Source: Hadesarchaea archaeon (GTDB lineage Archaea; Hadarchaeota; Hadarchaeia; Hadarchaeales; WYZ-LMO6). Taken from it: a stretch of 54,748 nucleotides of DNA. Position numbers and translations under genes: made by a program. The notes beneath the pieces are model-generated. The model had not been told where the DNA came from, did no database searches, and saw only the letters and a program-made list of their open reading frames with translations. The stretch lies in contig JAPDJF010000042.1 in the NCBI GenBank assembly GCA_029259185.1, forward strand, positions 1-54,748, in the 5' to 3' direction. This document shows, in pieces, positions 31,527 through 40,534 of the stretch (its first letter is position 1; each line of letters starts with the position of its first letter).

Positions 31527-32095
31527 GAAGATGTGAGATGGGGAGGAAAACCAAGGAAACGTTTGTGAAGGTGAACCTGAACTTGGATGGTTCGGGTAAA
31601 GTCGAGGTGAACACAGGGATTAAGTTCCTAGACCACATGCTCGCGAGCTTCGCCAAGCACGGGTGCCTTGACCTCAAGGTGGAGGCGGCAGGAGACATGA
31701 AACATCACGTGGCCGAGGACGTGATGATCGTACTCGGAAAGTGTGTCGAGAGGGCGTTGGGGAATAGAGAAGGGATAAGGCGGATTGGGGATGCTATCGT
31801 CCCGATGGACGATGCTTTGGTGCTCTTGGCTTTGGACCTTAGTGGTAGAGGATATTCGTGCGTGGAGGTTAAGTTCAGGGGCAAGAGGCTGGAGGATATG
31901 GATAGTGAGTTGGTGGAGCATCTGCTCCATACTTTTGCCGTGAACGGCCGTCTCAATCTGCACGTGCGCGTGTTGAGTGGAAGGAACGATCATCATAAGG
32001 CAGAGGCGATCTTCAAAGCTCTGGGCTTGGCATTCCAACAAGCTGTCCACAAGTGGGGGATAAAGGGTGTCCCGAGCACGAAGGGAGTGGTGTAG
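31517..32095 (+). CDS. hisB: Imidazoleglycerol-phosphate dehydratase
   Basis: 192 residues, the stand-alone dehydratase. RKTKETFVKVNLNLDGSG, TGIKFLDHMLASFAKHG, DMKHHVAEDVMIVLG, ELVEHLLHTFAVNG and GRNDHHKAEAIFKALG hold the Mn-binding histidines. ATG 31517 has GGAGGT six bases upstream; later in-frame ATGs exist at 31523 and 31538. One-base overlap with hisD. Confidence 0.95.
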   Translation: MRMRRCEMGRKTKETFVKVNLNLDGSGKVEVNTGIKFLDHMLASFAKHGCLDLKVEAAGDMKHHVAEDVMIVLGKCVERALGNREGIRRIGDAIVPMDDALVLLALDLSGRGYSCVEVKFRGKRLEDMDSELVEHLLHTFAVNGRLNLHVRVLSGRNDHHKAEAIFKALGLAFQQAVHKWGIKGVPSTKGVV

Positions 32096-33417
32096 TGTTT
32101 CGAACGATTGACCTCGGGAAGAACCCTGGGGTTAGGCAGAGGTTGGTGGATAAGTCCCGACCGAGCTTGAATGTCGTGATTCCAAAAGTGAGACGAATAA
32201 TAGAAATGGTTCGGAGGGAGGGAGATGCGGCCCTCCTCGAACTCACCAAGAAATACGACCGGGTAATGCTAAAACGAGGAGAAATTCGGGTGAGCAAGGA
32301 TGAAATAGAATCCTCTTACGACGAGATCGATCCGGGGGTCTTGTCGGCCATCCGGGAGGCCGCCGAGATAATCAGACACTATCACTCTAAGCAACTTCCC
32401 AAGGAATGGAACACCGAAGTTGTCCCAGGGGTCAGGGCTGGGCAGATACTTCGTCCCTTGGATAGGGTTGGGATATACATACCCGGTGGGTTGGCGAGGT
32501 ATCCCTCTACCGCCCTTCACACGATCGTTCCAGCCAAGGTCGCAGGAGTGGAGCACATCGTGGTATGTACTCCCCCTAGCCGAGATGGGAGGATAGACCC
32601 AGTTACATTGGTGGCTATAGATATAGCGGGAGGTGGAGAGGTTTACAGGGTAGGCGGGCCCCAAGCGATAGCCGCCATGGCGTGGGGAACGGAGACGATT
32701 CCTAGGGTGGACAAGATTGTCGGACCGGGGAATGTGTATGTGACGGTAGCCAAACTCTTGGTTTCGGTGAGAGTGGGAATAGATTTCCCCGCGGGACCCA
32801 CCGAACTCGTGATCCTGGCGGACTCTTCTGCTGATCCCGCATGGGTGGCATGGGATATGGTGGCACAAGCTGAGCATGACCCCAACGCGACGGTCATCCT
32901 CCTGACACCGTCCAGAAAGCTCGCGTTCCGGGTGCTCGAGAGGATAAATGGAATTTTGAAGGAACTCCCGAAGGCGAAGGCGGTGCGAACAGCCATTCAC
33001 AGGCATGGGGGGTTCGTGGTCACGAAGAGTCTAGCGGATGCGATAAAGTTCGTGAACGAGTATGCCCCAGAGCACCTCCAGTTGATGATCCGGAACCCCC
33101 GAGAGGTTTTGAGGTATGTGAGGAGCGCTGGAACGATCTTGTTGGGACGATGGTCCCCACCAGCCGCTGGAGATTTCGCCGTCGGTCCGAGTCACGTTCT
33201 TCCCACCGGAGGGGTAGCCCGGTGGAGGGGGGGTTTGACGGTGCTCGATTTTCTCAAGTTCTTGAGTATCCAAGAGTTGAGTCGAAATGGTTTGAGGAGG
33301 ATAGCACCGATTGCGGAGAAGATAGCAGAGGCGGAAGGATTACATGCGCATGCATGGAGCGTGCGGAGGGAAGTGTTATCAGCCACCCCAGTGAAAGGGA
33401 CTCGTAGGGGCCCATGA
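32095..33417 (+). CDS. hisD: Histidinol dehydrogenase
   Basis: 440 residues. The conserved run VGIYIPGGLARYPSTALHTI, KIVGPGNVYVTVAKLLV, GIDFPAGPTELVILAD, VAQAEHDPNATVILL, NEYAPEHLQLM and AVGPSHVLPTGG-type segments are all present. It oxidises histidinol to histidine with NAD in two steps. GTG 32095 overlaps the hisB stop by one base and gives the family's usual N-terminus; upstream codons only mirror hisB. Confidence 0.95.
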   Translation: MFRTIDLGKNPGVRQRLVDKSRPSLNVVIPKVRRIIEMVRREGDAALLELTKKYDRVMLKRGEIRVSKDEIESSYDEIDPGVLSAIREAAEIIRHYHSKQLPKEWNTEVVPGVRAGQILRPLDRVGIYIPGGLARYPSTALHTIVPAKVAGVEHIVVCTPPSRDGRIDPVTLVAIDIAGGGEVYRVGGPQAIAAMAWGTETIPRVDKIVGPGNVYVTVAKLLVSVRVGIDFPAGPTELVILADSSADPAWVAWDMVAQAEHDPNATVILLTPSRKLAFRVLERINGILKELPKAKAVRTAIHRHGGFVVTKSLADAIKFVNEYAPEHLQLMIRNPREVLRYVRSAGTILLGRWSPPAAGDFAVGPSHVLPTGGVARWRGGLTVLDFLKFLSIQELSRNGLRRIAPIAEKIAEAEGLHAHAWSVRREVLSATPVKGTRRGP

Positions 33418-33433
33418 TGTTCGGGAGTCGATT

Positions 33434-33459
33434 CTCCTCTCAACCTTTTTTCAGAGGAG
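33434..33459 (+). repeat. Hairpin between hisD and hisI
   Basis: CTCCTCT (33434-33440) pairs with AGAGGAG (33453-33459) across a 12-base loop containing a six-T run. The right arm covers a GGAGG that could serve hisI, so the fold could dampen hisI translation or act as a weak terminator. Confidence 0.35.
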
Positions 33460-33477
33460 GTCCTCGAGGTGGTTGAG

Positions 33478-33930
33478 ATGAGGCTGACACCAGCCGAAGC
33501 CAAAGCTATCGTTAAACGGATAAAGCTTTCTGAAGGGTTCGTGACGGCGGTTGTCCAAGACTGGAGAACAGGGGAAGTACTGATGGTGGGCCACCAAAAC
33601 GAGGAGGCGGTCATCAAAACCCTCACGAGTGGTTTGATGCACTACTGGAGCCGCTCTCGGAATAAGCTTTGGTTGAAGGGAGAGGTCTCCGGTCATCACC
33701 AAGAACTCAAGGCGGTGAGGGTCGATTGTGATGGAGATGCCCTTCTGTACAGGGTCGAGCAGATCGGAGGGGCTTGTCATGAAGGGTACAGGTCGTGTTT
33801 CTATCGCGAGCTCAGGGGGGGCAAACTCGTGCACGTGCTTAAACGAGTCTTCAGGCCGGAGGATGTGTACGGGGATAAACCGAGTCGGAGGAAATCGTCG
33901 AGGTCCCGGCGGGATCCCCCCTTCGTTTAA
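33478..33930 (+). CDS. hisI: Phosphoribosyl-AMP cyclohydrolase
   Basis: 150 residues. VVQDWRTGEVLMVGHQNEEA, TSGLMHYWSRSRNKLWLKGE, VRVDCDGDALLYRVEQIG and ACHEGYRSCFYR supply the Mg- and Zn-binding Asp and Cys residues. It is HisI only, without the HisE domain. The basic tail KPSRRKSSRSRRDPP is unusual and runs up to transposon-derived sequence, so the C-terminus may have been altered. ATG 33478 with GAGGT seven bases upstream; GTG 33469 is possible. Confidence 0.92.
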   Translation: MRLTPAEAKAIVKRIKLSEGFVTAVVQDWRTGEVLMVGHQNEEAVIKTLTSGLMHYWSRSRNKLWLKGEVSGHHQELKAVRVDCDGDALLYRVEQIGGACHEGYRSCFYRELRGGKLVHVLKRVFRPEDVYGDKPSRRKSSRSRRDPPFV

Positions 33931-33944
33931 CCGATGCGGGCGGG

Positions 33945-33965
33945 AAGTTCGAAAGGGAGGGGATG
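33945..33965 (+). repeat. Solo right-end scar of a tnpB-type element
   Basis: GGAAGTTC...AAAGGGAGGGGATGA resembles the right-end hairpins at 100-127 and 39967-39996. It directly precedes the 146-bp repeat copy, suggesting successive insertions after hisI. Confidence 0.35.
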
Positions 33966-33970
33966 AGAGC

Positions 33971-34116
33971 CCGCAATTCATATATACACTTTTGGTGACA
34001 TATTTTGTCGGGGACGCCTCTGGGACAGAGGTCTCCGTAAAGGGTCCCGTGCTGGAGTTCCCCAAGCCGTGAAGGCACGGTCGGAGAAGCTCCTTCCGTG
34101 AGGAGGGGTAGTTCAC
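33971..34116 (+). repeat. Structured tnpB-derived repeat, copy A (complete)
   Basis: Nearly identical to 54633-54748 over all the sequence available there. Hairpins: GGGGA/TCTCC stacked on CCTCT-GGGAC-AGAGG (34017-34031), CCGTG-AAGG-CACGG (34067-34080), and CTCCT/AGGAG (34090-34105). It ends GGGGTAGTTCAC, like the end of the tnpB element at 1-127 (GGGGTAGTTGAC), and the left side has TTCAT, matching the TTNAT...TTNAC pattern of some IS605 ends. It has no coding capacity. Probably a non-autonomous IS605 derivative that could encode an omega-like RNA (inference). Confidence 0.6.
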
Positions 34117-34144
34117 TAAAGACCGCTCACCAAATGGTAAAGAT

Positions 34145-34294
34145 ATGAACGTGCTTCCCTATGGGCTTCCGATGGGGCTTGTTGAAAACCACCCCCCAAA
34201 GATCCTAAGGTTTGAGATGAGGTTCTCCGCGAGCGGAATCGTCAACGTTCGGGCTCCGTCTCCCCGGGGTAAGGGGCGGCTCAGGAGGGTTTGA
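34145..34294 (+). CDS. Unrecognised 49-residue open frame upstream of apgM
   Basis: ATG 34145 to TGA 34294. It includes LPYGLPMGLVENHPPKILRF and EMRFSASGIVNVRAPSPRGK, protein-like but unknown to me. No good ribosome site precedes it. It ends four bases before apgM and contains the GGAGGG that serves apgM, so it could be a coupled leader frame or a relic beside the repeat. Confidence 0.25.
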   Translation: MNVLPYGLPMGLVENHPPKILRFEMRFSASGIVNVRAPSPRGKGRLRRV

Positions 34295-34298
34295 GAAG

Positions 34299-35507
34299 TT
34301 GGGTAGCAGGGGCTTGAAGTACATCGTAGTGCTCGGGGACGGGATGGCCGATCACCCGGTCAGGAAGTTGGGCGGTAAGACTCCATTGGAAGTGGCGCAT
34401 AAACCAAACATGGATTCGATAGCGAGGGAGGGAAGGATGGGTGTCTTGAAAACCGTTCCGAATGGCATGCCTCCGGGTTCGGATGTGGCCAATCTCTCAA
34501 TACTCGGTTATAAACCGGAATGCTGTTACACCGGTAGAGGTCCACTCGAAGCAGCTGACATGGGGATAAAGCTGGGTGCCAAAGATGTAGCCTTTAGGTG
34601 TAATCTGATCACTGAAAGAGAAGGGAGGATGCACGACTACTCAGCGGGCCACATAACCACCGAGGAGGCGAGGGAACTCATAAAGGAGCTCGGCCGTAGG
34701 TTCAGGATAGGAGAGTTCTATCCGGGCATCACCTACAGGCACATATTCGTACTTAGAAATTGTAATCCGGAAATACAAACAGATCCGCCCCACGAGATCC
34801 CTGGTGAACCCATCTCAGAGCATATGATCAGACCCCGAATGAACGAGGTGGCCAAAAAGCTGAATAAGTTGATGTTGGATTCTAGGAAAGTTCTTTCGAG
34901 CCACATCGTGAACTTGGTGAGGGAAAAACAGGGAAAGAATCCCGCGAACATGATATGGCTTTGGAGCCATGGAAAAAGACCCAAACTCGAAAGCTTCAAG
35001 AAAAAATACGGGCTGAGGGCGGCAATGATCTCGGCAGTTCCCCTCATAAGGGGGATAGGGGTGTACACAAAGATGAGCATAATAAACGTTCCCGGAGCGA
35101 CCGGATACTTCGACACGAACTACGAGGGAAAAGCCGTTTACGCCTTAAAAGCACTGGAGGATCACGATTTCGTGTACTTGCACGTCGAAGCCCCCGATGA
35201 GGCAGGACACGAAGGTGATCTAGAGATGAAAATAAAGACGATAGAAGACTTGGATCGGCGGTTGATCGGGCACCTGCTCGACGGACTCCCGGAGAACTCT
35301 AGGATAGCCGTCCTTCCTGATCATCCTACTCCGATTGAGGTTAAAACCCATGTGGCAGAGCCCGTTCCCTTCGCGGTGTACGGTCCGGGTCTGAAGGGGG
35401 ACGGGTTGAGTTTCACGGAGAAAAATGGCAGGCGGGGTTCGGTGGGGTTCTTGGTCGGCGATCAGTTCATGCGGTTTCTCTTCCAAAAAGTTAAAACTCC
35501 TGCATAG
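34299..35507 (+). CDS. apgM: Cofactor-independent phosphoglycerate mutase, archaeal ApgM type
   Basis: 402 residues of the alkaline phosphatase superfamily. [20 protein letters not shown] with the metal Asp, [20 protein letters not shown] with the phospho-acceptor Ser, [38 protein letters not shown] and [14 protein letters not shown] carry the two-metal ligands. It interconverts 2- and 3-phosphoglycerate in glycolysis and gluconeogenesis. TTG 34299 lies nine bases after GGAGGG; an internal TTG at 34314 is an alternative. Confidence 0.93.
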   Translation: MGSRGLKYIVVLGDGMADHPVRKLGGKTPLEVAHKPNMDSIAREGRMGVLKTVPNGMPPGSDVANLSILGYKPECCYTGRGPLEAADMGIKLGAKDVAFRCNLITEREGRMHDYSAGHITTEEARELIKELGRRFRIGEFYPGITYRHIFVLRNCNPEIQTDPPHEIPGEPISEHMIRPRMNEVAKKLNKLMLDSRKVLSSHIVNLVREKQGKNPANMIWLWSHGKRPKLESFKKKYGLRAAMISAVPLIRGIGVYTKMSIINVPGATGYFDTNYEGKAVYALKALEDHDFVYLHVEAPDEAGHEGDLEMKIKTIEDLDRRLIGHLLDGLPENSRIAVLPDHPTPIEVKTHVAEPVPFAVYGPGLKGDGLSFTEKNGRRGSVGFLVGDQFMRFLFQKVKTPA

Positions 35508-36591
35508 CCTCGATCACAGCATCGGCCATCTGGCTCGTGCCCACCGCTGAGGGGTCATTGGGATCCTTTTTGAGGTCATAGGTTACATCTTTGCCCTCGG
35601 CTATCACCCGGGCCACAGCATTTTCCAGCTTTGTAGCGGCTTTCTCCTCCCCCAAGTGTTCGAGCATGAGTGCCCCGCAGAGGATGGCGGCGGTAGGGTT
35701 CGCCTTGTTCATTCCAGCGTACTTCGGGGCACTCCCGTGAACTGGCTCGAAAACGGCTATCCCCTCTCCAACGTTCATGCTCGGTGTTATCCCGAGTCCG
35801 CCAACGAGTCCAGCACAGAGATCGGAGAGAATATCCCCATACAAGTTAGGACATACCAGCACGTCGTAGACTTCGGGTTTCTGCACCAACTGCATACACA
35901 TGTTATCCACTATGCGATCCTCGAACTCTATGTCCGGGTACTCTCTTGCTACTTCCTTTGCCGCTTCGAGAAAAACACCGTCCGAAAATTTCATGATGTT
36001 GGCTTTGTGGACGGCCGTGACTTTTTTCCTTCCCCTTTTCCTAGCGTACTCAAACGCGAACCGAACTATACGCTTGGAGGCGGTTCGAGATATGAGCTTG
36101 AGGCTTATCCCCGAATCACTTCTGAGGTTTCCGCCTTTTTTTCTGAGGATCTCGATGAGTTCCTGCGTGTCACTCGCTCCCAACCGGAACTCTATCCCAG
36201 CATACAGGTCTTCAGTATTCTCTCTGATGACAACGAGATCCACTTCTGAGTATCTCGTCTTGGCTCCGGGATACAATTTGCACGGCCTCACGTTAGCGTA
36301 AAGGTCAAGAGACTTCCTGAGGGCGACGTTCACGCTCCTGAAGCCCCCTCCAACGGGCGTCGTTATCGGACCTTTGAGTGCGACCCGGTTCCTCCGGATC
36401 GAGTTCAGAACCTCCTCCGGAAGGGGATCTCCGACACGCTCGAACACTTTTTCCCCAGCTTCCACGATTTCCCAGCGGATCGAGACCCCTGTGGCCTCTA
36501 CACACCTGCGTGCAGCTTCAATTACTTCAGGCCCAATCCCGTCTCCGGGTATGAGGGTTACGGTATGCAAATGTCTCCCTCGAATCATCAA
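35491..36591 (-). CDS. Isocitrate/homoisocitrate/isopropylmalate dehydrogenase family enzyme
   Basis: 366 residues of the beta-decarboxylating dehydrogenase family. [20 protein letters not shown], substrate loop [72 protein letters not shown] and [11 protein letters not shown] are in order. The SVNVALRK loop and DLYANVRP context look most like isocitrate dehydrogenase, but homoisocitrate cannot be excluded. It overlaps the upstream homocitrate-synthase-like gene by four bases, so they act in one pathway. Its 3' end overlaps convergent apgM by 17 nt. Confidence 0.85.
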   Translation of the reverse strand: MMIRGRHLHTVTLIPGDGIGPEVIEAARRCVEATGVSIRWEIVEAGEKVFERVGDPLPEEVLNSIRRNRVALKGPITTPVGGGFRSVNVALRKSLDLYANVRPCKLYPGAKTRYSEVDLVVIRENTEDLYAGIEFRLGASDTQELIEILRKKGGNLRSDSGISLKLISRTASKRIVRFAFEYARKRGRKKVTAVHKANIMKFSDGVFLEAAKEVAREYPDIEFEDRIVDNMCMQLVQKPEVYDVLVCPNLYGDILSDLCAGLVGGLGITPSMNVGEGIAVFEPVHGSAPKYAGMNKANPTAAILCGALMLEHLGEEKAATKLENAVARVIAEGKDVTYDLKKDPNDPSAVGTSQMADAVIEAMQEF

Positions 36592-37892
36592 ATCTCGAAT
36601 CCGACTTTACGAGCGTATTGTTTGAACTCTTCGTTCTTGAGGGGAGATCTGCGGTTCCCGTTCACGAACTTCGTCTTTATGAGGTCGACGAGTTGAACTA
36701 ATCTCGGGTCATTCTCATCCACGTGTTTGCCCAACAGCTCTTGGAGCTTGAGCTTGACTCCGTGCTTGCCAGATCTTTTCCCAATCACTATCGTCCTCCT
36801 CTGCCCGACGAGCTCGGGGGGGAAAGGTTCATACATCAGGGGGAGGGTTGAGACCCCATGCACGTGAATGCCTGATTCATGTGCGAATGCCGCATCACCT
36901 ACTATGGCCTTGTTTAAGGGGAGCGTGTACCCGGTGCTTGAGGCCAGCAGAACCGCCAGCTCCCTGAAAAGACTTAGGTTCCACTTGTTGATATCGTGGT
37001 GAATGTAGCAGTTCAGGATGATTTTTTCCGTTTCAGCGTTTCCGGCCCGATCCCCTATCCCCAGAAACGTCGTGCTGGCGTAAACTTTATCGTAAAGACC
37101 AGAGGCAGCCCTGATCGTAGCCATCGTGTTTTCCACCGCATTCCCGAAATCATCGTGAGCGTGAATTTCTACATAGGGTATCTTGGTTTCCCTCCTTATG
37201 TGTCGGACCTTCGCAGGTATCCCGTTGGGGAGAGTCGCGAGGGGGTCAGAGAGTCCACACCCCACCGTGTCACAGATTCTGTACACCTTCGCCCCAGCCT
37301 CCGCCACCGCATTTATAAAGCTACGTTCGAATTCCCAATCCGCCCGGGTGCTGTCCTCCCCATGAACGAAGACGGTGAGGCCATGGTCCACTGCGTAGGA
37401 CACGACCCCCGCCACGAGTTCGGTGAGTTGCTGGGGAGATTTGTCAGGCCATTTCTCGAAGTGAATGTAGGAGACAGGGTGAGATATCCCGACTTGATTG
37501 AAATCAAGTTTTATCGCCATGTCTACGTCCGCCTTGGAGGCCCTGCACCACGCTGCGAGCATCTCCCCCAGCCCCTCATCCCGCATGAGTCTAATCGCCT
37601 CTTGATCGGTTTTGGTGTAGGTCAAGACCTCAAGTCGCTCTATCCCTATATCCCGAAGTAAACATGCTATGCGACATGTGTTTTCAGGTTTTGGGGTCGT
37701 GAGTCCGGCCATTTGCAGACCTTCTCGGAGGGTGGTGTCATCTATCACCACATCCACGTTGAGGGGGGTTGGTCGATAAACCAGTTTGCGGAGTTTTTCC
37801 CACTTCTCTCGATCGAAGTACGGAGCCGAAAGCTCTCTTATCGAGGAGAGTTCTCTTTGCCTGTGTTTTTCCGCCGTACTGAGATCCTCCAC
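36588..37892 (-). CDS. Homocitrate synthase / Re-citrate synthase / isopropylmalate synthase family (HMGL-like)
   Basis: 434 residues. [20 protein letters not shown] holds the metal Asp and Arg of the HMGL-like TIM barrel, and [20 protein letters not shown] and [20 protein letters not shown] carry the metal and catalytic histidines. The C-terminal allosteric domain of isopropylmalate synthase is missing, which favours homocitrate or Re-type citrate synthase. With the adjacent dehydrogenase it would lead to 2-oxoglutarate or 2-oxoadipate. GTG 37892 sits close behind a TATA box; SD-like GGGGA is nearby. Confidence 0.8.
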   Translation of the reverse strand: MEDLSTAEKHRQRELSSIRELSAPYFDREKWEKLRKLVYRPTPLNVDVVIDDTTLREGLQMAGLTTPKPENTCRIACLLRDIGIERLEVLTYTKTDQEAIRLMRDEGLGEMLAAWCRASKADVDMAIKLDFNQVGISHPVSYIHFEKWPDKSPQQLTELVAGVVSYAVDHGLTVFVHGEDSTRADWEFERSFINAVAEAGAKVYRICDTVGCGLSDPLATLPNGIPAKVRHIRRETKIPYVEIHAHDDFGNAVENTMATIRAASGLYDKVYASTTFLGIGDRAGNAETEKIILNCYIHHDINKWNLSLFRELAVLLASSTGYTLPLNKAIVGDAAFAHESGIHVHGVSTLPLMYEPFPPELVGQRRTIVIGKRSGKHGVKLKLQELLGKHVDENDPRLVQLVDLIKTKFVNGNRRSPLKNEEFKQYARKVGFEI

Positions 37893-37926
37893 CTTTTATC
37901 CCCACACATTCCGTCTTTTCGATGGT

Positions 37927-37932
37927 TATATA
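37927..37932 (-). promoter_or_regulatory. TATA box for the homocitrate-synthase-like operon
   Basis: TATATA, read on the minus strand as CCTATATAACC, lies about 35 nt before GTG 37892 and predicts a very short leader. It falls between the end of rtcA and this operon. Confidence 0.45.
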
Positions 37933-37947
37933 GGTTGGTGCTTTGTT

Positions 37948-39033
37948 TTAATCGAAGTTCGATCCGCGAGTGAGGCCCCTCCCCTCTACCGATATTCTTC
38001 CAGGCTCTCCTAGTTTTCCATCGATTTCGAACTTCACCCCTAGGATCTTCTCTACGAGTTCCACATTCGTTAGGGTATGGGTTGTCAACTCGGTACTCCA
38101 GATCTCCGACCTCCCCTCCGCTAGTGCGATGTACGGGATGAGCTGGTCGGTGAGGTATCTGTCAACTGCAAAACCGGTTTTCAACTGAGCCACAAGGGAA
38201 GAGGCGGCCTCACGTCCAACTCGTTCCGCCGGTTTCCCCGGTTTCCCTAAGGAGCTACTACCAAGTATCGCACCGCTCTCGGTTTCAGCCCAAATGGTAA
38301 TCCCGCTTCCCGGTCCTAGGTGTGGATCGCTGGAGGGATCATAGGTTTCGATGCTTATCTTCGCATTATACCCAGCCTTCAGCAAGGTCAGCTTCGCCGC
38401 ACGCGCTTGTCTCGTACCCACATGAGGGGGGAGTTTAACACAGTGGGATATCCCAGCTATCCTCAGAACTTTTCCAGCCTCGGTGAGGTGGATCGCTTGA
38501 AGTTTTTCAACCGGAAACGTTCGGGCCCTTATTCTTCCACCTCCTCTCGGGTAATGCCCACGCTGGAGACATTCTACCTCGACTCTGTAACCGAGCTTGA
38601 AGATGATGGGCAGAGTGACATGCTTTAAAAAATCTACGGGTGGAGCGAAGGGGTTATCGGTTCCTCCTCTTATCTCTACCTCCGCGGGTTCGGACGCGAA
38701 GGCTAGTGCCGGCATGAGGATTTGTAAAATCAAAGTGGTGCTTCCCGCTGTTCCTATGTCGAACTTATATTTCCCACCCCTAGTTTCGGAGGGTTCGAAG
38801 AAGAGCTCTGTGGAGTTCAGCTCCATCCCCCGAACCCTCGCCCCGGTGACCGTGGCTAGGGCCTCGACCCCCTTCAAGTGTTGAGGTTGCAGGCCAGGCT
38901 TTTTGCGCTTCGCTCGAATGTGGTGGATCCACACCGGCATTCGGTTGACAGCTCCCAGTGCCAGCGCGGTCCGCAGGACGGCGCCTCCACCTTCCCCCAT
39001 CGAACCATCTATCTCGATGAATCTTTCAGGCAT
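37948..39033 (-). CDS. rtcA: RNA 3'-terminal phosphate cyclase
   Basis: 361 residues. FIEIDGSMGEGGGAVLRTAL, KKPGLQPQHLKGVEALATVT, FDIGTAGSTTLILQILMPAL, GGTDNPFAPPVDFLKHV and the C-terminal TTHTLTNVELVEKILG with the His that is adenylylated define RtcA. It makes 2',3'-cyclic phosphate RNA ends, the substrate type used by RtcB, which is 17 kb away in the window. ATG 39033 follows GAGGAG. The gene diverges from ogt. Confidence 0.95.
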   Translation of the reverse strand: MPERFIEIDGSMGEGGGAVLRTALALGAVNRMPVWIHHIRAKRKKPGLQPQHLKGVEALATVTGARVRGMELNSTELFFEPSETRGGKYKFDIGTAGSTTLILQILMPALAFASEPAEVEIRGGTDNPFAPPVDFLKHVTLPIIFKLGYRVEVECLQRGHYPRGGGRIRARTFPVEKLQAIHLTEAGKVLRIAGISHCVKLPPHVGTRQARAAKLTLLKAGYNAKISIETYDPSSDPHLGPGSGITIWAETESGAILGSSSLGKPGKPAERVGREAASSLVAQLKTGFAVDRYLTDQLIPYIALAEGRSEIWSTELTTHTLTNVELVEKILGVKFEIDGKLGEPGRISVEGRGLTRGSNFD

Positions 39034-39087
39034 GTTCTCCTCAATAATCGAGATCCTTAAGGACTAATACGAATAGGGTGAGTTTTG

Positions 39088-39471
39088 ATGATGGGGTTCA
39101 AGCTTAGGGTTCTGGAACTCGTCCGATTGGTTCCTAGGGGGAAGGTAACCACCTATAAGGAGCTCGCGAGAGCGGTTGGAAAACCGCTGGCTTGGAGGGC
39201 TGTGGCACGGGCCTTGGCCCAAAACCCACATCCGGTGGAGATCCCTTGCCATCGAGTGGTGAGATCCGATGGGGGGGTGGGTGGATACAGCTTGGGGGTC
39301 GGAAGGAAAATCCGACTCCTCAGGGCGGAGGGCGTGGTGGTGGAGCGGGGAAGAATCGACTTGGGGAAACTCTTCTTCAGATTTGACGTTTCCTCTTCGG
39401 TTTCAGGAGATAATCGGTCTTCGAGAGGTCCCGCATCCGGTCGACGGCGTCTATCTCCAGCATTATCTTGA
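39088..39471 (+). CDS. ogt: Methylated-DNA-protein-cysteine methyltransferase (MGMT/Ogt)
   Basis: 127 residues. VTTYKELARAVGKPLAWRAV is the helix-turn-helix arginine-finger region, and PHPVEIPCHRVVRSDGGVGG holds the acceptor Cys. It repairs O6-alkylguanine. The short form lacks the N-terminal domain, as in many archaea. ATG 39088 follows GGGTGAG by five bases. The natural family end is near residue 98; the last 31 residues are read antisense to the NMN adenylyltransferase gene. Confidence 0.93.
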   Translation: MMGFKLRVLELVRLVPRGKVTTYKELARAVGKPLAWRAVARALAQNPHPVEIPCHRVVRSDGGVGGYSLGVGRKIRLLRAEGVVVERGRIDLGKLFFRFDVSSSVSGDNRSSRGPASGRRRLSPALS

Positions 39472-39928
39472 GTACGGGTTTCGGCACCAAGTGTTCCCAT
39501 CGTTTTCCTTCGATCATGTGCTTCCTTATCTTGGTTCCATGGTACTCTTGTCGATTATACAAGGGGGGAGCTCGCACGTCAAAGCCGGCTTCCTTAAACA
39601 GTCTTTGAACGAGCGGGTTACCCGAGTACACGATGGAGAATGGAGGTGAGAAAGAAATCACGTGGGAGACCCAGAGGGAATTATTGTTGACATCAGGAAT
39701 AGGGACTATATGCACCCGAGATGTGTCGATCCCCGTCTCAGCCAGTGCCTTGCTCAGCATCAACATCCTCTCTCCGGCGGTGAAAGGATTTTCGATGGTG
39801 TGACTCTCTTGGGCACTTCCTATCCCTATTATGAGTTCGTCCACTTCTTCCAGTATCTTCTTGAATACCTCTAAATGGCCTTTGTGGGGGGGTTGGAATC
39901 GACCTATAAAAATAGCCCTCTTGAGCAT
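39377..39928 (-). CDS. Nicotinamide-nucleotide adenylyltransferase, archaeal type
   Basis: 183 residues. KRAIFIGRFQPPHKGHLEVF is the HxGH nucleotidyltransferase motif; ELIIGIGSAQESHTIENPFT and YHGTKIRKHMIEGKRW (the ISSTK-like motif) follow. It makes NAD from NMN and ATP. The Lys/Arg-rich tail LLKPKRKRQI overlaps the convergent ogt end by 95 nt. Confidence 0.94.
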   Translation of the reverse strand: MLKRAIFIGRFQPPHKGHLEVFKKILEEVDELIIGIGSAQESHTIENPFTAGERMLMLSKALAETGIDTSRVHIVPIPDVNNNSLWVSHVISFSPPFSIVYSGNPLVQRLFKEAGFDVRAPPLYNRQEYHGTKIRKHMIEGKRWEHLVPKPVLKIMLEIDAVDRMRDLSKTDYLLKPKRKRQI

Positions 39929-39966
39929 TGGTACACGTTGTAGTTAGCCCCTCCCTAGTTTTAACT

Positions 39967-39996
39967 TTACCGCCTGGAAGTTCTCTTCCGTAAGGG
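39967..39996 (+). repeat. tnpB-type end hairpin scar
   Basis: GGAAGTTCTCTTCCGTAAGG and GAGGGGATGA resemble the right-end hairpins at 100-127 and 34090-34116. It lies about 60 nt before the tnpB relic start. Confidence 0.35.
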
Positions 39997-40058
39997 AGGG
40001 GATGAAAAGGCGGGGCACACATACAGACGCGCTGAAGAAACACGTAGAGGCAGGGGCC

Positions 40059-40534
40059 ATGCTTAGCCACAGGTTCCGCCTGTATCCTTCAAAGACAGCC
40101 GAGCGGAAGCTGAACCGTCAGATGGTACTTTGCAGGAGGGGAAGGGGCTGGTTCAAGACGCTGAACTACAACCAGTCGGGCTTCAAGCTTGAGAGCGGAA
40201 AGCTCGTGCTCTCGAAAATCGGTGAGATCCCCATCAAGCTTCACCGAAAGATTAAGGAAAAAGTGAAGGGGGTTATCGTCAAGCGGGAAGGAGAGGTACT
40301 TCGCAGAACGTCCCTGAGGGATTCGATAGGGAGCTGGAACGGCCCGAGCGAACGCCTGTGGAGATGGGGCCTCCACCCCGCGTTCCGGCGCAAGCCGTGG
40401 TCGCTGGGCATGTTCCGGCGCTGAGGCAGGAGCCATGCACAAGTGCGGTATTCCATTCGTGGATTTTTCGTCGGATTCGTATTCGTCAGATTGTCGATCG
40501 CGTTCATCTCTTTTCATCGACTGTTCCGACTTAG
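40059..40534 (+). pseudogene. tnpB: Internally deleted tnpB relic
   Basis: ATG 40059 opens MLSHRFRLYPSKTAERKLNR, as in the relic at 15572. After residue 24 it jumps to the wedge-domain sequence LNYNQSGFKLESGKLVLSKI and KLHRKIKEKVKGVIVKREGE; then the frame changes and the C-terminal tail ELERPERTPVEMGPPP and QAVVAGHVPALRQEP runs to TAG 40534. RuvC motifs and zinc finger are gone. Two or more deletions and a frameshift make it inactive as protein; the 3' part could still give an omega-like RNA. Confidence 0.7.
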
